Shown one piece after another: positions 26,490 to 34,649 of a stretch of DNA of 45,684 bases. The stretch lies in the NCBI GenBank assembly GCA_903878475.1, contig CAIRHQ010000205.1, positions 1 to 45,684 of the forward strand, read 5' to 3'. The translations under genes and the position numbers were made by a program. Each line of letters starts with the position of its first letter. Within the stretch, counting starts at the first letter, position 1. Origin of the DNA: an uncultured Bacteroidota bacterium. Lineage in GTDB: Bacteria > Bacteroidota > Bacteroidia > Chitinophagales > Chitinophagaceae. Under the pieces are notes generated by a model, which had not been told where the DNA came from, did not search any database, and worked only from the letters and a program-made list of their open reading frames with translations.

Positions 26490-26843
26490 TCAACGGTTAT
26501 CTTTCCACAGCAATTTTTCAGCAGATTTTTCTTGATTAAAATCGGGTAAGGATCCGTCGCCCCTTCCGGTAAATCCGCCATCAGGATGGCCGAGCAGTTT
26601 GCATGTACTATCAAATACCTCACTGAAAAAATCACAACAGGGTGGCGTTACATAATAAACGGTATGCTTTTTATACTGATAGCTGTAAATGCTTCTTGGC
26701 GGATTCTGTACCGGTTCTTTTTTGATCTTAGTGATCAGTTGCTGAATACAAACCGGTAAAGGAGCTTTCTTTTTTTTCTTTTTTACCTGAAAAGATGCAC
26801 AAATCAGTACGATACCCAATAAAAGAAAGATCGATTTTTTCAT
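26490..26843 (-). CDS. Small secreted protein, DUF6970-like
   Basis: 117 residues with a signal peptide (MKKSIFLLLGIVLICASFQV) followed by a basic run KKKKKK. The rest resembles the DUF6970 family: CIQQLITKIKKEPVQNPPRSIYSYQYKKHTVYYVTPPCCDFFSEVFDSTCKLLGHPDGGFTGRGDG. Function unknown. The Cys residues suggest disulfides in the periplasm. An ATG two codons upstream (26849) is equally possible as the start. It converges on paaY with the stops touching, so no terminator separates them. Confidence 0.65.
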   Translation of the reverse strand: MKKSIFLLLGIVLICASFQVKKKKKKAPLPVCIQQLITKIKKEPVQNPPRSIYSYQYKKHTVYYVTPPCCDFFSEVFDSTCKLLGHPDGGFTGRGDGSLPDFNQEKSAEKLLWKDNR

Positions 26844-26951
26844 AGCCATAATTAATGTGTGGGATACAAATGTAATACCAATTATCATCAAAATTCAGGC
26901 CTACCCTAGCTAACCAACCCTTTATTCTGTACAACTGTAGAAAACTTTACG

Positions 26952-26959
26952 GACCTTTG
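26952..26959 (+). promoter_or_regulatory. Weak -7 element before obg
   Basis: GACCTTTG has one mismatch to TAnnTTTG and lies 8 bases before the obg ATG, so a transcript from it would start at or inside the first codons. Treated as a weak candidate. Confidence 0.25.
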
Positions 26960-26967
26960 CGCCATAC

Positions 26968-27972
26968 ATGGAAAAATCAAATTTTGTTGACCAGATAAAG
27001 ATTTTCTGCCACAGTGGCCACGGAGGCGCCGGCAGCAAACATTTTATGCGCAATAAACTCACTGCCAAAGGTGGACCGGATGGCGGAGACGGAGGGCGTG
27101 GAGCACATATCATTTTAAGGGGTAATTCACAGTTATGGACACTCCTACACTTACGTTATTTTAAGAATATTCTGGCCGAAGATGGAGAAAACGGAAGCAA
27201 GAATAATTCGAGTGGAAAAACCGGTAAAGACATCATCATTGAAGTTCCGCTGGGCACCATCGCCCGCGATGAGGAATCGGGTGAAAAAGAAATTGAGATC
27301 CTGGAAGACGGACAAGAAGCCATCCTGATGAAAGGAGGCCGGGGCGGTTTGGGTAATAGCAATTTTAAGACAGCTACCAACCAGGCCCCCGATTATGCAC
27401 AACCCGGAGAAGATGGTGTAGAAGGCTGGAAAGTATTGGAGTTAAAAGTATTAGCAGATGTAGGACTGGTGGGTTTCCCCAATGCCGGAAAATCGACCTT
27501 ACTATCAAGCATAACCGCAGCAAGACCCAAGATCGCTGATTATGCATTTACCACACTGGTGCCCCAACTGGGCATGGTGGAATATCGGGATGGAAAAAGT
27601 TTTTGTATTGCCGACCTTCCCGGTATCATTGAAGGAGCAGCAGAAGGAAAGGGCCTGGGACATCGTTTCTTACGCCATATTGAACGCAATTCCATTTTAC
27701 TGTTCCTGATCCCTGCCGATAGCAAGGACCATAAAAAAGAATTTGAGATCTTACGCAATGAACTGGAAGAATACAATCCTGAAATGCTGCAAAAGGATTT
27801 CGTGATCGCGGTGAGCAAAACAGATATGCTAGATGAAGAATTAAAAACGGCCATTCAAAAAGAACTACCATCAAATATTCCGCATATTTTTATTTCATCG
27901 GTTACCGGACTAGGATTGCCCGAACTCAAAGACCTGCTCTGGAAAACACTCAATGCAAATCCTGCACAATAA
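26968..27972 (+). CDS. obg: GTPase Obg
   Basis: Essential GTPase linked to ribosome assembly and stress response. 334 residues. The N-terminal OBG domain is seen as [23 protein letters not shown] and [16 protein letters not shown] (about residues 6-50), with more Gly-rich turns up to 160. The GTPase domain has the P-loop GFPNAGKST (169-177), the switch region, [22 protein letters not shown] (G3), SKTD (in place of NKxD, typical for Obg in this phylum) and the SSVTGLGL G5 loop. The C-terminal OCT domain is absent, which is usual here. Confidence 0.96.
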   Translation: MEKSNFVDQIKIFCHSGHGGAGSKHFMRNKLTAKGGPDGGDGGRGAHIILRGNSQLWTLLHLRYFKNILAEDGENGSKNNSSGKTGKDIIIEVPLGTIARDEESGEKEIEILEDGQEAILMKGGRGGLGNSNFKTATNQAPDYAQPGEDGVEGWKVLELKVLADVGLVGFPNAGKSTLLSSITAARPKIADYAFTTLVPQLGMVEYRDGKSFCIADLPGIIEGAAEGKGLGHRFLRHIERNSILLFLIPADSKDHKKEFEILRNELEEYNPEMLQKDFVIAVSKTDMLDEELKTAIQKELPSNIPHIFISSVTGLGLPELKDLLWKTLNANPAQ

Positions 27973-28019
27973 CATACCCGGTTTGGGGTATTGCGAATGG
28001 CAAATAGTATTGGTATCTT

Positions 28020-28038
28020 AAGGCCAAAACCAGGCCTT
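28020..28038 (+). other. Hairpin in the translation-start region of the first patatin gene
   Basis: AAGGCC (28020-28025) and GGCCTT (28033-28038) form a 6-bp stem with a 7-base loop, ending two bases before the ATG at 28041. It may hinder translation initiation or mark the end of the obg transcript; there is no long T-run. Confidence 0.4.
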
Positions 28039-28040
28039 TC

Positions 28041-30404
28041 ATGCATTCAATTTTTCAGTTTATACAACGGATAGCTGCTGCCATTTGGCATCGGTTAAAA
28101 AAAACTTTGCAGTTCATTTCATTATGCATCAGCACGCTTGTCCTGCTAGCGCCAGCCATGCTTTTTTTACTGGCCACTTGGTTCTGCTTCTGGAACCTAC
28201 CCCAGGGTAAAGATGTATTGCTGGCCATGCTGGAAAGAAAATGGGTTGGCGGCATCGTTTTATTGTCGGTGCTTTTTTCAGGTATGGTGAACTGGTATAG
28301 CAGTCGCATCCTCCTCAACCGAAAAAAATTGATCATTGAAGGCATTGAAGCAATCGCTTTTCAGTTGCCCAGGATCATCGGCTTTTCTTCTTTCAGCATC
28401 ATCTGGATTGCATTGTTACGCCTGCCCAAAGATGCATACCTGCATGTTCACGTTGGTAAAGGCTACGATTGGTTACTGTTGCTGATCAGCCTGATCATTT
28501 ATTTTGTTCTCGATAAGATTTTTTCATTTGTACGTGATAAAAAATTAAAAGTAGCCCGTGATGAAGAGCAGGATGATCTTGCCTTGTTGCGCAGTAAGGA
28601 TCTTCATGAAAAAAATAAATTCGACCGAATTTTTCTGATGATGGGCATTGCGCTTTTACTTTTAATAGTATTGAATACCCTAATTCAACAAGCTTGGCTG
28701 CTGTTTGTTTCGGTACTGCTGTTGCAATGCTTATTCCTATTCATGGTGGTGATCCGCAGGGGCCGCATCCCTTTGCAAAAAGAAAATGAAATGTTCCTGG
28801 ATATACCGCAGAATTATCCTTCTGCCATCGAATGGCAACAGGCAACTCATGCTGCCGGCGCTGATGTTCATGTAGGCTTATGGGAACAACTGCTATATCA
28901 ATGCAATATCCAGAAAAAAGAAAAAGTATTTTTCATTGCCTATAATATCCTTTCAGCACTATTGCTTTGCATATACTTACTGGCCATTTTTAATTATGGG
29001 TTTTCCGTGATCCTGGGAAGCTTTGCCTGTTTGCTCATTGCCTTTGGAGTGATGGTAGGATTTTTCAGCATGGTGAGTATGGCCTCTATCATTTCGAAAG
29101 TGAATATTCATGTGATGCTTTGGATCCTAGCATTTATCATCGGAAGTCTTGTTGAATTACACTGGACAAACCTTATACACAGTAGCGATCCGAAGCAACT
29201 CGTATTCAGCAAAAGGCCCAGTTTACTTTCTTATTTTGATCAATGGACAACCAACAGGAAAATAGATATTGAAAAAGATTCCACCTATCCGGTCTTCTTT
29301 GTGCTGGCCGATGGCGGAGCTTCCAGAAGCGGATACTGGACCGCAGGGGTACTGGGCCAACTGGAAGACAGCACCCACGGTCAATTTTCGGAACACCTGA
29401 TCTGTTTATCCGGCGCATCCGGCGGCAGCGTAGGCAACGGCAGTTTTCTGGCCTTATTAAAATACCGTGATGCCCTGAAAGCTACCGGCAAGACCTATAC
29501 GCAGGGCGCCACCGAATTCCTGCAGTCTGATTTCCTCACCTATACCCTGGCCCGAACACTGGGGCCCGATATTGTTCGTCCGATTATACCGCTTCCATTT
29601 ATCGACGACCGCGCAACTGCACTGGAGCAGGCCATCGAAGTGGGGGAAAATTCCTTTCTGCAAAAAAAATTCAGTACTCCGCTTTCCGAGTTCATTCCGT
29701 TTACTAACGGGAATGATAAGCTGCCAATGATCTGCATCAACAGTACCCGCATGCAGGACGGACACCCTGCTGTGCTCAGTACCGTACAACTGGATGCTGG
29801 GGTATTTGGACAACGCATCGACCTATTAAAAGATTTTACTCCCGGCACGGACATCAAACTCAGTACTTCCGTGGTGTTGGGTGCAAGGTTTCCATATATC
29901 AGTCCTGCCGGAAGGATCGGCAACAGCTATTATGTAGATGGAGGGTATTTCGATAATTCCGGTGCCGGTGTGGTGAATGAAATGATCATCGCCTTCCGGA
30001 ATTTTATCAATACAGAACGGCTTCAAAAACCCTATTTAAGCAAACTCAGGTTCTATGTGATCCATGCCGAGAATGGATATAATAATTTCGGCAGCATTTC
30101 AAAAGTGAATACGGTGGTGAATGACCTGGCCTCTCCCGTGCTTACATTGGTGGGTGCATTTGGCACACAAACTTCGGTGAACGACTGGCGACTGGAACAA
30201 TATATGAGATCATTGCCCGAAGCATTGCCAGCTGAGCCCGGCTATTATCATGTAAACCTGTACAGCGACAAATCCGAACATGAAGAGTATCCCATGAATT
30301 GGGCCATCTCGGATTATTATATCCAAAAAATGAACAGGCAACTTCAGCATAATCCTGAATTAAAGAATTTATTCAGCTGGTTGCATACAAGGCTCAGTTG
30401 GTGA
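28041..30404 (+). CDS. Patatin-like phospholipase with a large N-terminal membrane domain (A)
   Basis: 787 residues. Residues 1-375 hold about nine hydrophobic spans (near 22-47, 69-90, 110-127, 143-162, 197-215, 217-238, 299-320, 328-350, 357-373). Residues 415-787 are a patatin-type lipase domain: oxyanion Gly-rich loop VLADGGASRSGYWTAGVL (about 421-438), nucleophile Ser460 in LSGASGGSV and Asp633 in the YVDGGYFDNSG motif. So the catalytic dyad is complete. It probably cleaves acyl chains from phospholipids at the membrane surface; the substrate and side of the membrane cannot be read. The next gene starts 58 bases later in the same direction. Confidence 0.85.
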   Translation: MHSIFQFIQRIAAAIWHRLKKTLQFISLCISTLVLLAPAMLFLLATWFCFWNLPQGKDVLLAMLERKWVGGIVLLSVLFSGMVNWYSSRILLNRKKLIIEGIEAIAFQLPRIIGFSSFSIIWIALLRLPKDAYLHVHVGKGYDWLLLLISLIIYFVLDKIFSFVRDKKLKVARDEEQDDLALLRSKDLHEKNKFDRIFLMMGIALLLLIVLNTLIQQAWLLFVSVLLLQCLFLFMVVIRRGRIPLQKENEMFLDIPQNYPSAIEWQQATHAAGADVHVGLWEQLLYQCNIQKKEKVFFIAYNILSALLLCIYLLAIFNYGFSVILGSFACLLIAFGVMVGFFSMVSMASIISKVNIHVMLWILAFIIGSLVELHWTNLIHSSDPKQLVFSKRPSLLSYFDQWTTNRKIDIEKDSTYPVFFVLADGGASRSGYWTAGVLGQLEDSTHGQFSEHLICLSGASGGSVGNGSFLALLKYRDALKATGKTYTQGATEFLQSDFLTYTLARTLGPDIVRPIIPLPFIDDRATALEQAIEVGENSFLQKKFSTPLSEFIPFTNGNDKLPMICINSTRMQDGHPAVLSTVQLDAGVFGQRIDLLKDFTPGTDIKLSTSVVLGARFPYISPAGRIGNSYYVDGGYFDNSGAGVVNEMIIAFRNFINTERLQKPYLSKLRFYVIHAENGYNNFGSISKVNTVVNDLASPVLTLVGAFGTQTSVNDWRLEQYMRSLPEALPAEPGYYHVNLYSDKSEHEEYPMNWAISDYYIQKMNRQLQHNPELKNLFSWLHTRLSW

Positions 30405-30462
30405 TCAAGGCATCGGGATATAATCTTTACCTGATTGGATTATCTTTATTAAAAACAAGAGC

Positions 30463-31392
30463 TTGTCTGTAATTTTCCGCTACATAAAAGATTATTACCA
30501 AACGGTATTTCATCCGCTATACTTTTTTTTAATGTGCCTGCTCATGGGCACGCTGATCTATTTAAATTACTGGCATGGACTTGAATTGAAATATATCAGG
30601 GGCGGACAAAACCCCGGTGAACAATTCCTTGGTTATTACCTTTTATATGCCATTCCATTTGCTATCGCTTTTTTTATTCAACGGATTTTTTTTACCGAGC
30701 ATAGTTATTTCAAAAATTATTGGTTTTGGATCATCTTGTTTGTGGCTCCTGCTTTTTTTGCTTTTCGGGTAAATTTTACTGTGCAGGAGGACTTATTTAA
30801 ACAGATCTGGACCGGCGATACACTAAGGTTTTGGCAACATAGTCTGAACTGGGTGGTAAGGGTAATCGTGGTGATGATACCCGTTTACCTGCTCTGGTGG
30901 ATCAAAGACAGAAAGCATCAACCCTTTTATGGAACGAAGAAACTGGATACCCTGCAACCATATCTGTGGATGTTGATCATCATGCTGCCCTTGATCGCTA
31001 TTGCCAGTACACAAACAGATTTTCAGGCCCTATATCCTCGTGCAAAATTTTTGACTGCACTGCAACTGCCCAATAAAACATTACACTACTTCATTTATGA
31101 ATTATGCTACGGATTTGATTTCGTGAGCATCGAATTTTTCTTTCGGGGATTTTTGATCTTATCCCTTGCAAAGATCTGTGGCAAGCACTGCATTTTACCG
31201 GTAGCCTGTTTTTATTGTGCCATTCATTTTGGAAAACCCATGGGAGAAGCGATCAGTAGTTTCTGGGGTGGCCTCTTGCTTGGCATCGTAAGTTATCACA
31301 GCAGAAGTATTTGGGGTGGACTGATCGTACACCTTGGCATTGCCTGGATGATGGAAGTGGGTGGATGGATGGCATTGTTTATCAAAGGCTAA
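30463..31392 (+). CDS. CPBP-family intramembrane protease-like protein (TTG start)
   Basis: 309 residues with about eight hydrophobic spans and the ABI/CPBP motifs: SIEFFFRGFLI (Glu224, Arg228), FYCAIHFGKPMGE (His255) and LIVHLGIAWMME (His290). In the usual EExxxR motif the first Glu is replaced by Ile here; relatives with this EFFFRG form exist in Bacteroidota, so it may be active or not. The start is a TTG: an in-frame stop lies 39 bases upstream, no ATG is available before the first span, and the TTG gives the normal N-terminus SVIFRYIKDYY. Probably co-transcribed with the patatin gene. Confidence 0.8.
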   Translation: MSVIFRYIKDYYQTVFHPLYFFLMCLLMGTLIYLNYWHGLELKYIRGGQNPGEQFLGYYLLYAIPFAIAFFIQRIFFTEHSYFKNYWFWIILFVAPAFFAFRVNFTVQEDLFKQIWTGDTLRFWQHSLNWVVRVIVVMIPVYLLWWIKDRKHQPFYGTKKLDTLQPYLWMLIIMLPLIAIASTQTDFQALYPRAKFLTALQLPNKTLHYFIYELCYGFDFVSIEFFFRGFLILSLAKICGKHCILPVACFYCAIHFGKPMGEAISSFWGGLLLGIVSYHSRSIWGGLIVHLGIAWMMEVGGWMALFIKG

Positions 31393-31526
31393 TTTCCGGT
31401 ATGGGCAGGCAACTAATGAAAAAGAAAAGGTATCTTATGGTAATTAACCTTGGCTATTTTACTGATAATTTGAGTGGTTTTACTGAATCATCTCTTTAAA
31501 ATGAAGTTTAATTTTAGGTCTTCAAG

Positions 31527-32060
31527 ATGAAAACAATTGGCACCATATTGTTGTTGTTTTTTTTAACTGTGAGCCTTTGCTCCTGCCCCTATAGTTCACC
31601 GTATAAATTAGATGATAGTCCTGGCATTTATGTAGAAGATGTGCTGCTCGGAAAATGGGCCACCTTTGTAAAAAGTACCCGCAGCAACCGCGAAGAGCCG
31701 ATCAAACTGGTGCTGAGCAAAAAAAATGACACGGAATACAATATTTGTTTCACCGGTTACCTTGATGAGTTAAAACCATTTCGTGTGATCAGTGCCGACT
31801 CAATAAGCGGTACAGCATTTATGTCGACCCTTGCCGGCAGGCAATTTTTAAATATCAATATCAAATCTTCTTATTATATCGCCGAATTAAAATATGAAGG
31901 AGATAAACTTTCACTGTTGCCGCTGGTTGAACATTTCACTTCCAAAATGATCTTCAATAATAATGACCTGCGCAATTCGGTTGAATTTCATTATAAAAGC
32001 AGGGTACATCCCATGCTCGATACTGAATTCTGCTTGAAGGATATGGTACGGGTAAATTGA
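31527..32060 (+). CDS. Small lipoprotein of unknown function
   Basis: 177 residues with a lipoprotein signal (MKTIGTILLLFFLTVS followed by LCSC, cleaved before the Cys at residue 20). The mature part is mainly beta-type with no recognised family: LLGKWATFVKSTRSNREEPIKLVL and YNICFTGYLDELKPF are the clearest segments and recall small lipid- or ligand-binding beta proteins, which is weak. It lies 134 bases after the CPBP gene, so it may have its own promoter. Confidence 0.7.
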   Translation: MKTIGTILLLFFLTVSLCSCPYSSPYKLDDSPGIYVEDVLLGKWATFVKSTRSNREEPIKLVLSKKNDTEYNICFTGYLDELKPFRVISADSISGTAFMSTLAGRQFLNINIKSSYYIAELKYEGDKLSLLPLVEHFTSKMIFNNNDLRNSVEFHYKSRVHPMLDTEFCLKDMVRVN

Positions 32061-32126
32061 TAATATTTCCCATTAGAAATTTTTCTATTGTAACCGAATT
32101 GATTTGGCCCACTTGATGGCAGGTAG

Positions 32127-32158
32127 TTGACTGCGGGCATTTGTTTTTCCGTAATTTG
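32127..32158 (+). promoter_or_regulatory. Candidate promoter of the FabH-type gene
   Basis: TTG at 32127-32129 and TAATTTG at 32152-32158, separated by 22 bases, approximate the -33/-7 pair (the -7 element lacks one base of TAnnTTTG). The start codon is 20 bases further on. Weak. Confidence 0.25.
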
Positions 32159-32178
32159 GTATTCCTAAACGATTGACT

Positions 32179-33228
32179 ATGCCACTCAGCAAAATTGCCG
32201 GTATCGGTTTTTATGTACCCGCCAATGTATTCACCAATGATGATATGAAACAGTATATGGATACCAGTGATGAATGGATCCAGGAACGGACCGGTATCAA
32301 AGAACGGCGTTATGCCGATCGGCTGGGCGAAACTACCACCACCATGGGCGTAAAGGCAGCAACCATTGCCATAGAAAGGGCGGGCATCACCCCACAGGAT
32401 ATAGACTTTATCATATTTGCTACCCTGAGTCCCGATTATTATTTCCCAGGCTGCGGGGTGTTGTTGCAACGGGCCATGAAGATGAAAGAGATCGGTGCCC
32501 TCGATGTTCGCAACCAATGCAGCGGTTTCGTTTATGCCTTATCGGTAGCAGATCAATTTATCAAGACGGGCATGTATAAGAATATCCTGGTGGTGGGTAG
32601 TGAGAAGCATTCATTTGGTTTGGATTTTAGCACAAGAGGAAGAAATGTTTCGGTGATCTTTGGCGATGGAGCCGGCGCGGTGGTTTTGCAACCCACTACA
32701 AAATCGGGACAGGGCATTTTAAGTACGCATCTGCATAGTGATGGTTCCAGTGCCGAGATCCTGGCCATGTATAATCCGGGCACGCACGCCAACCATTGGG
32801 TAAATGAAAAAGTGGGCAGCTTTGATGAAGCAGCAATAGGACAGCAATTCATCAGCCATGCCATGATCGATGAAGCACAACTTTTTCCCAATATGGACGG
32901 GCCTGCGGTATTTAAAAAAGCCATCGAAAAATTTCCGGAAGTGATCAATGAGGCCCTGCAGAAAAATGGGTTAACCACCAACGATCTGAAACTGCTGATC
33001 CCGCATCAGGCCAATCTGCGTATTGCTCAGTTTGTGCAACACAGAATGAAACTGCGCGATGATCAGGTATACAATAATATCCAGCAATACGGCAATACTA
33101 CTGCAGCATCCATACCCATTGCCCTTTGTGAGGCCTGGGAAAAAGGATTGGTGAAAGAAGGTGACCTTATTTGTTTGGCAGCCTTTGGCAGCGGATTTAC
33201 TTGGGCAAGTGCCCTGCTTCACTGGTAG
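32179..33228 (+). CDS. fabH: 3-oxoacyl-ACP synthase III (FabH-type)
   Basis: Condensing enzyme that starts fatty-acid chains from acetyl-CoA and malonyl-ACP, or a relative with another starter. 349 residues with the catalytic triad Cys114 (NQCSGFVYAL), His276 (IPHQANLRIA) and Asn306 (QYGNTTAASIP). Also present are DEWIQERTGIKERRY (about 31-45) and the FGDGAGAVVL strand. It is about 20-30 residues longer than typical FabH. The usual Bacteroidota neighbours rpmF and plsX are absent, so this may be a second, special-purpose copy. The ATG at 32179 is chosen over a TTG two codons earlier. Confidence 0.9.
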   Translation: MPLSKIAGIGFYVPANVFTNDDMKQYMDTSDEWIQERTGIKERRYADRLGETTTTMGVKAATIAIERAGITPQDIDFIIFATLSPDYYFPGCGVLLQRAMKMKEIGALDVRNQCSGFVYALSVADQFIKTGMYKNILVVGSEKHSFGLDFSTRGRNVSVIFGDGAGAVVLQPTTKSGQGILSTHLHSDGSSAEILAMYNPGTHANHWVNEKVGSFDEAAIGQQFISHAMIDEAQLFPNMDGPAVFKKAIEKFPEVINEALQKNGLTTNDLKLLIPHQANLRIAQFVQHRMKLRDDQVYNNIQQYGNTTAASIPIALCEAWEKGLVKEGDLICLAAFGSGFTWASALLHW

Positions 33229-33286
33229 CATTCACCGATAATACCATGGCGGTTTTTTGTTATATTTACGTACTAAAACTTTCACC

Positions 33287-33727
33287 ATGAAACTTAAATC
33301 AGCAATCATTTTACTCTGCCTGTTCTGCGTTACCCAAACCTACGCACAACTGAATGTAAATGTATTCATCAATGGCACCATGGCCGGTACTTACTCAGTT
33401 AATAACGACCAAACGGATGCTGGCATGTGGTACAAAAAATCGGTATTTAAAAACCTCGACAAGCTTTCCATTGAAGTAAAGGGCAAGGAATTAAATAACG
33501 GTGCATATGTGAGAAAAGTGGAAGTGCTTGACGAAAATTCTAAGTCATTATTTATGGCCGCTGAAACACCCACCGTACTGGGTCAATTTTTACTCACTGA
33601 TAAGGCTGTACTAAAAAGATTGGGCAAGGGCAAACAAGTAAAACTGTTCCTGCTAATGGATCCAGCCAGTTCGAAAAGCATGGCTCCTTCTAAAAGATTT
33701 TTCATCGGCAACCTGTCTTCAAAGTAA
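33287..33727 (+). CDS. Small secreted protein of unknown function
   Basis: 146 residues with a signal peptide (MKLKSAIILLCLFCVTQTYA, cut before QLN). The mature domain is beta-type (LNVNVFINGTMAGTY, LSIEVKGKELNNGAYVRKVEVLDENSK) with no recognised family. It ends 7 bases before the lipid kinase gene, so the two are probably co-transcribed. Location: periplasm. The ATG at 33287 is chosen because it starts the signal peptide. Confidence 0.65.
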   Translation: MKLKSAIILLCLFCVTQTYAQLNVNVFINGTMAGTYSVNNDQTDAGMWYKKSVFKNLDKLSIEVKGKELNNGAYVRKVEVLDENSKSLFMAAETPTVLGQFLLTDKAVLKRLGKGKQVKLFLLMDPASSKSMAPSKRFFIGNLSSK

Positions 33728-33734
33728 GACCTGA

Positions 33735-34637
33735 ATGAATCGAAAATTTGTTTACCTCATCAACCCTATCTCAGGAACCAGGGGCAAGTCCCTCATTCTT
33801 GAAGTGATCGAAAAGGAAACCGAGCAACAAGGCATCCCCTTCGAGATCCTGGATACGAATGCAGCAGGAAATTACGATTGGCTGAAAGAGAAGATCATTT
33901 CCGAAAACATCACCGATATCATCATCTGCGGTGGCGATGGAACCGTGAGCCAGGTCACCGGTGCCTTATTGGGTATCGCCGTACAGATCGGGATCATTCC
34001 CTTAGGATCGGGCAATGGCCTTGCTTTTGCAGCAAAGATCCCCAAGCGCATCGACCGGGCACTTCATATCATTTTTACAGGAAAGGCTACCTGGGTGGAT
34101 GGATTCCACATCAATGATCAATTCAGTTGTATGCTCTGCGGATTAGGATTTGACGCGCAAGTGGCACATGACTTTGCCAATCAGAAAAAAAGAGGATTGG
34201 CTACCTATATCAAACAAACGATCAAAAATTTTACACTGGCTAAACCTTACCCATTCATTTTACAAGTTGACAGCAAAACATTTTCCACCGATGCATTTTT
34301 TATCAGCATCGCCAATAGTAACCAGTTCGGCAATAATTTTACCATTGCTCCCATGGCCAGTCTGCACGACGGGCTACTCGATATTGTAGTCGTAAACAAC
34401 ATGAGCAAATTGCGATTGGTATGGAACATCCTGAAACAGATTAACAGCGGACAGGTACGGATATACGAAGACAAGAAATATCACCGCAACCAGATCCATT
34501 ATTTTCAAACTGCCCAGCTTAGCATACAAAACCCCAAACATGCTCCACTGCATATCGATGGCGACCCGGTTGATACTGCCGAAGTCTTTGACATTAAAGT
34601 GATCAGGAATGCTTTTAAATTATTGATGCCGGAATAG
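33735..34637 (+). CDS. Diacylglycerol/sphingosine kinase family lipid kinase
   Basis: 300 residues of the DAGK catalytic family. N-terminal lobe starts MNRKFVYLINPISGTRGKS, the nucleotide loop is CGGDGTVSQV (GGDGT at 66-70), and IIPLGSGNGLAFA (GSGNG at 91-95) is the second nucleotide motif. The GSGN form is also seen in sphingosine and ceramide kinases, whereas YegS-type kinases usually have GTxND. The C-terminal lobe ends with HIDGDPVDTAEVFDIKV, the usual lipid-kinase strand. It phosphorylates a lipid at the membrane; which lipid is open. It converges with patatin gene B after 12 bases. Confidence 0.85.
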   Translation: MNRKFVYLINPISGTRGKSLILEVIEKETEQQGIPFEILDTNAAGNYDWLKEKIISENITDIIICGGDGTVSQVTGALLGIAVQIGIIPLGSGNGLAFAAKIPKRIDRALHIIFTGKATWVDGFHINDQFSCMLCGLGFDAQVAHDFANQKKRGLATYIKQTIKNFTLAKPYPFILQVDSKTFSTDAFFISIANSNQFGNNFTIAPMASLHDGLLDIVVVNNMSKLRLVWNILKQINSGQVRIYEDKKYHRNQIHYFQTAQLSIQNPKHAPLHIDGDPVDTAEVFDIKVIRNAFKLLMPE

Positions 34638-34649
34638 TACTCCGCAAAA

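Noticed and set aside
31416-31499. 27-codon frame MKKKRYLMVINLG before the lipoprotein gene
   Set aside because: Short, no ribosome site, no family; not enough to call a gene.
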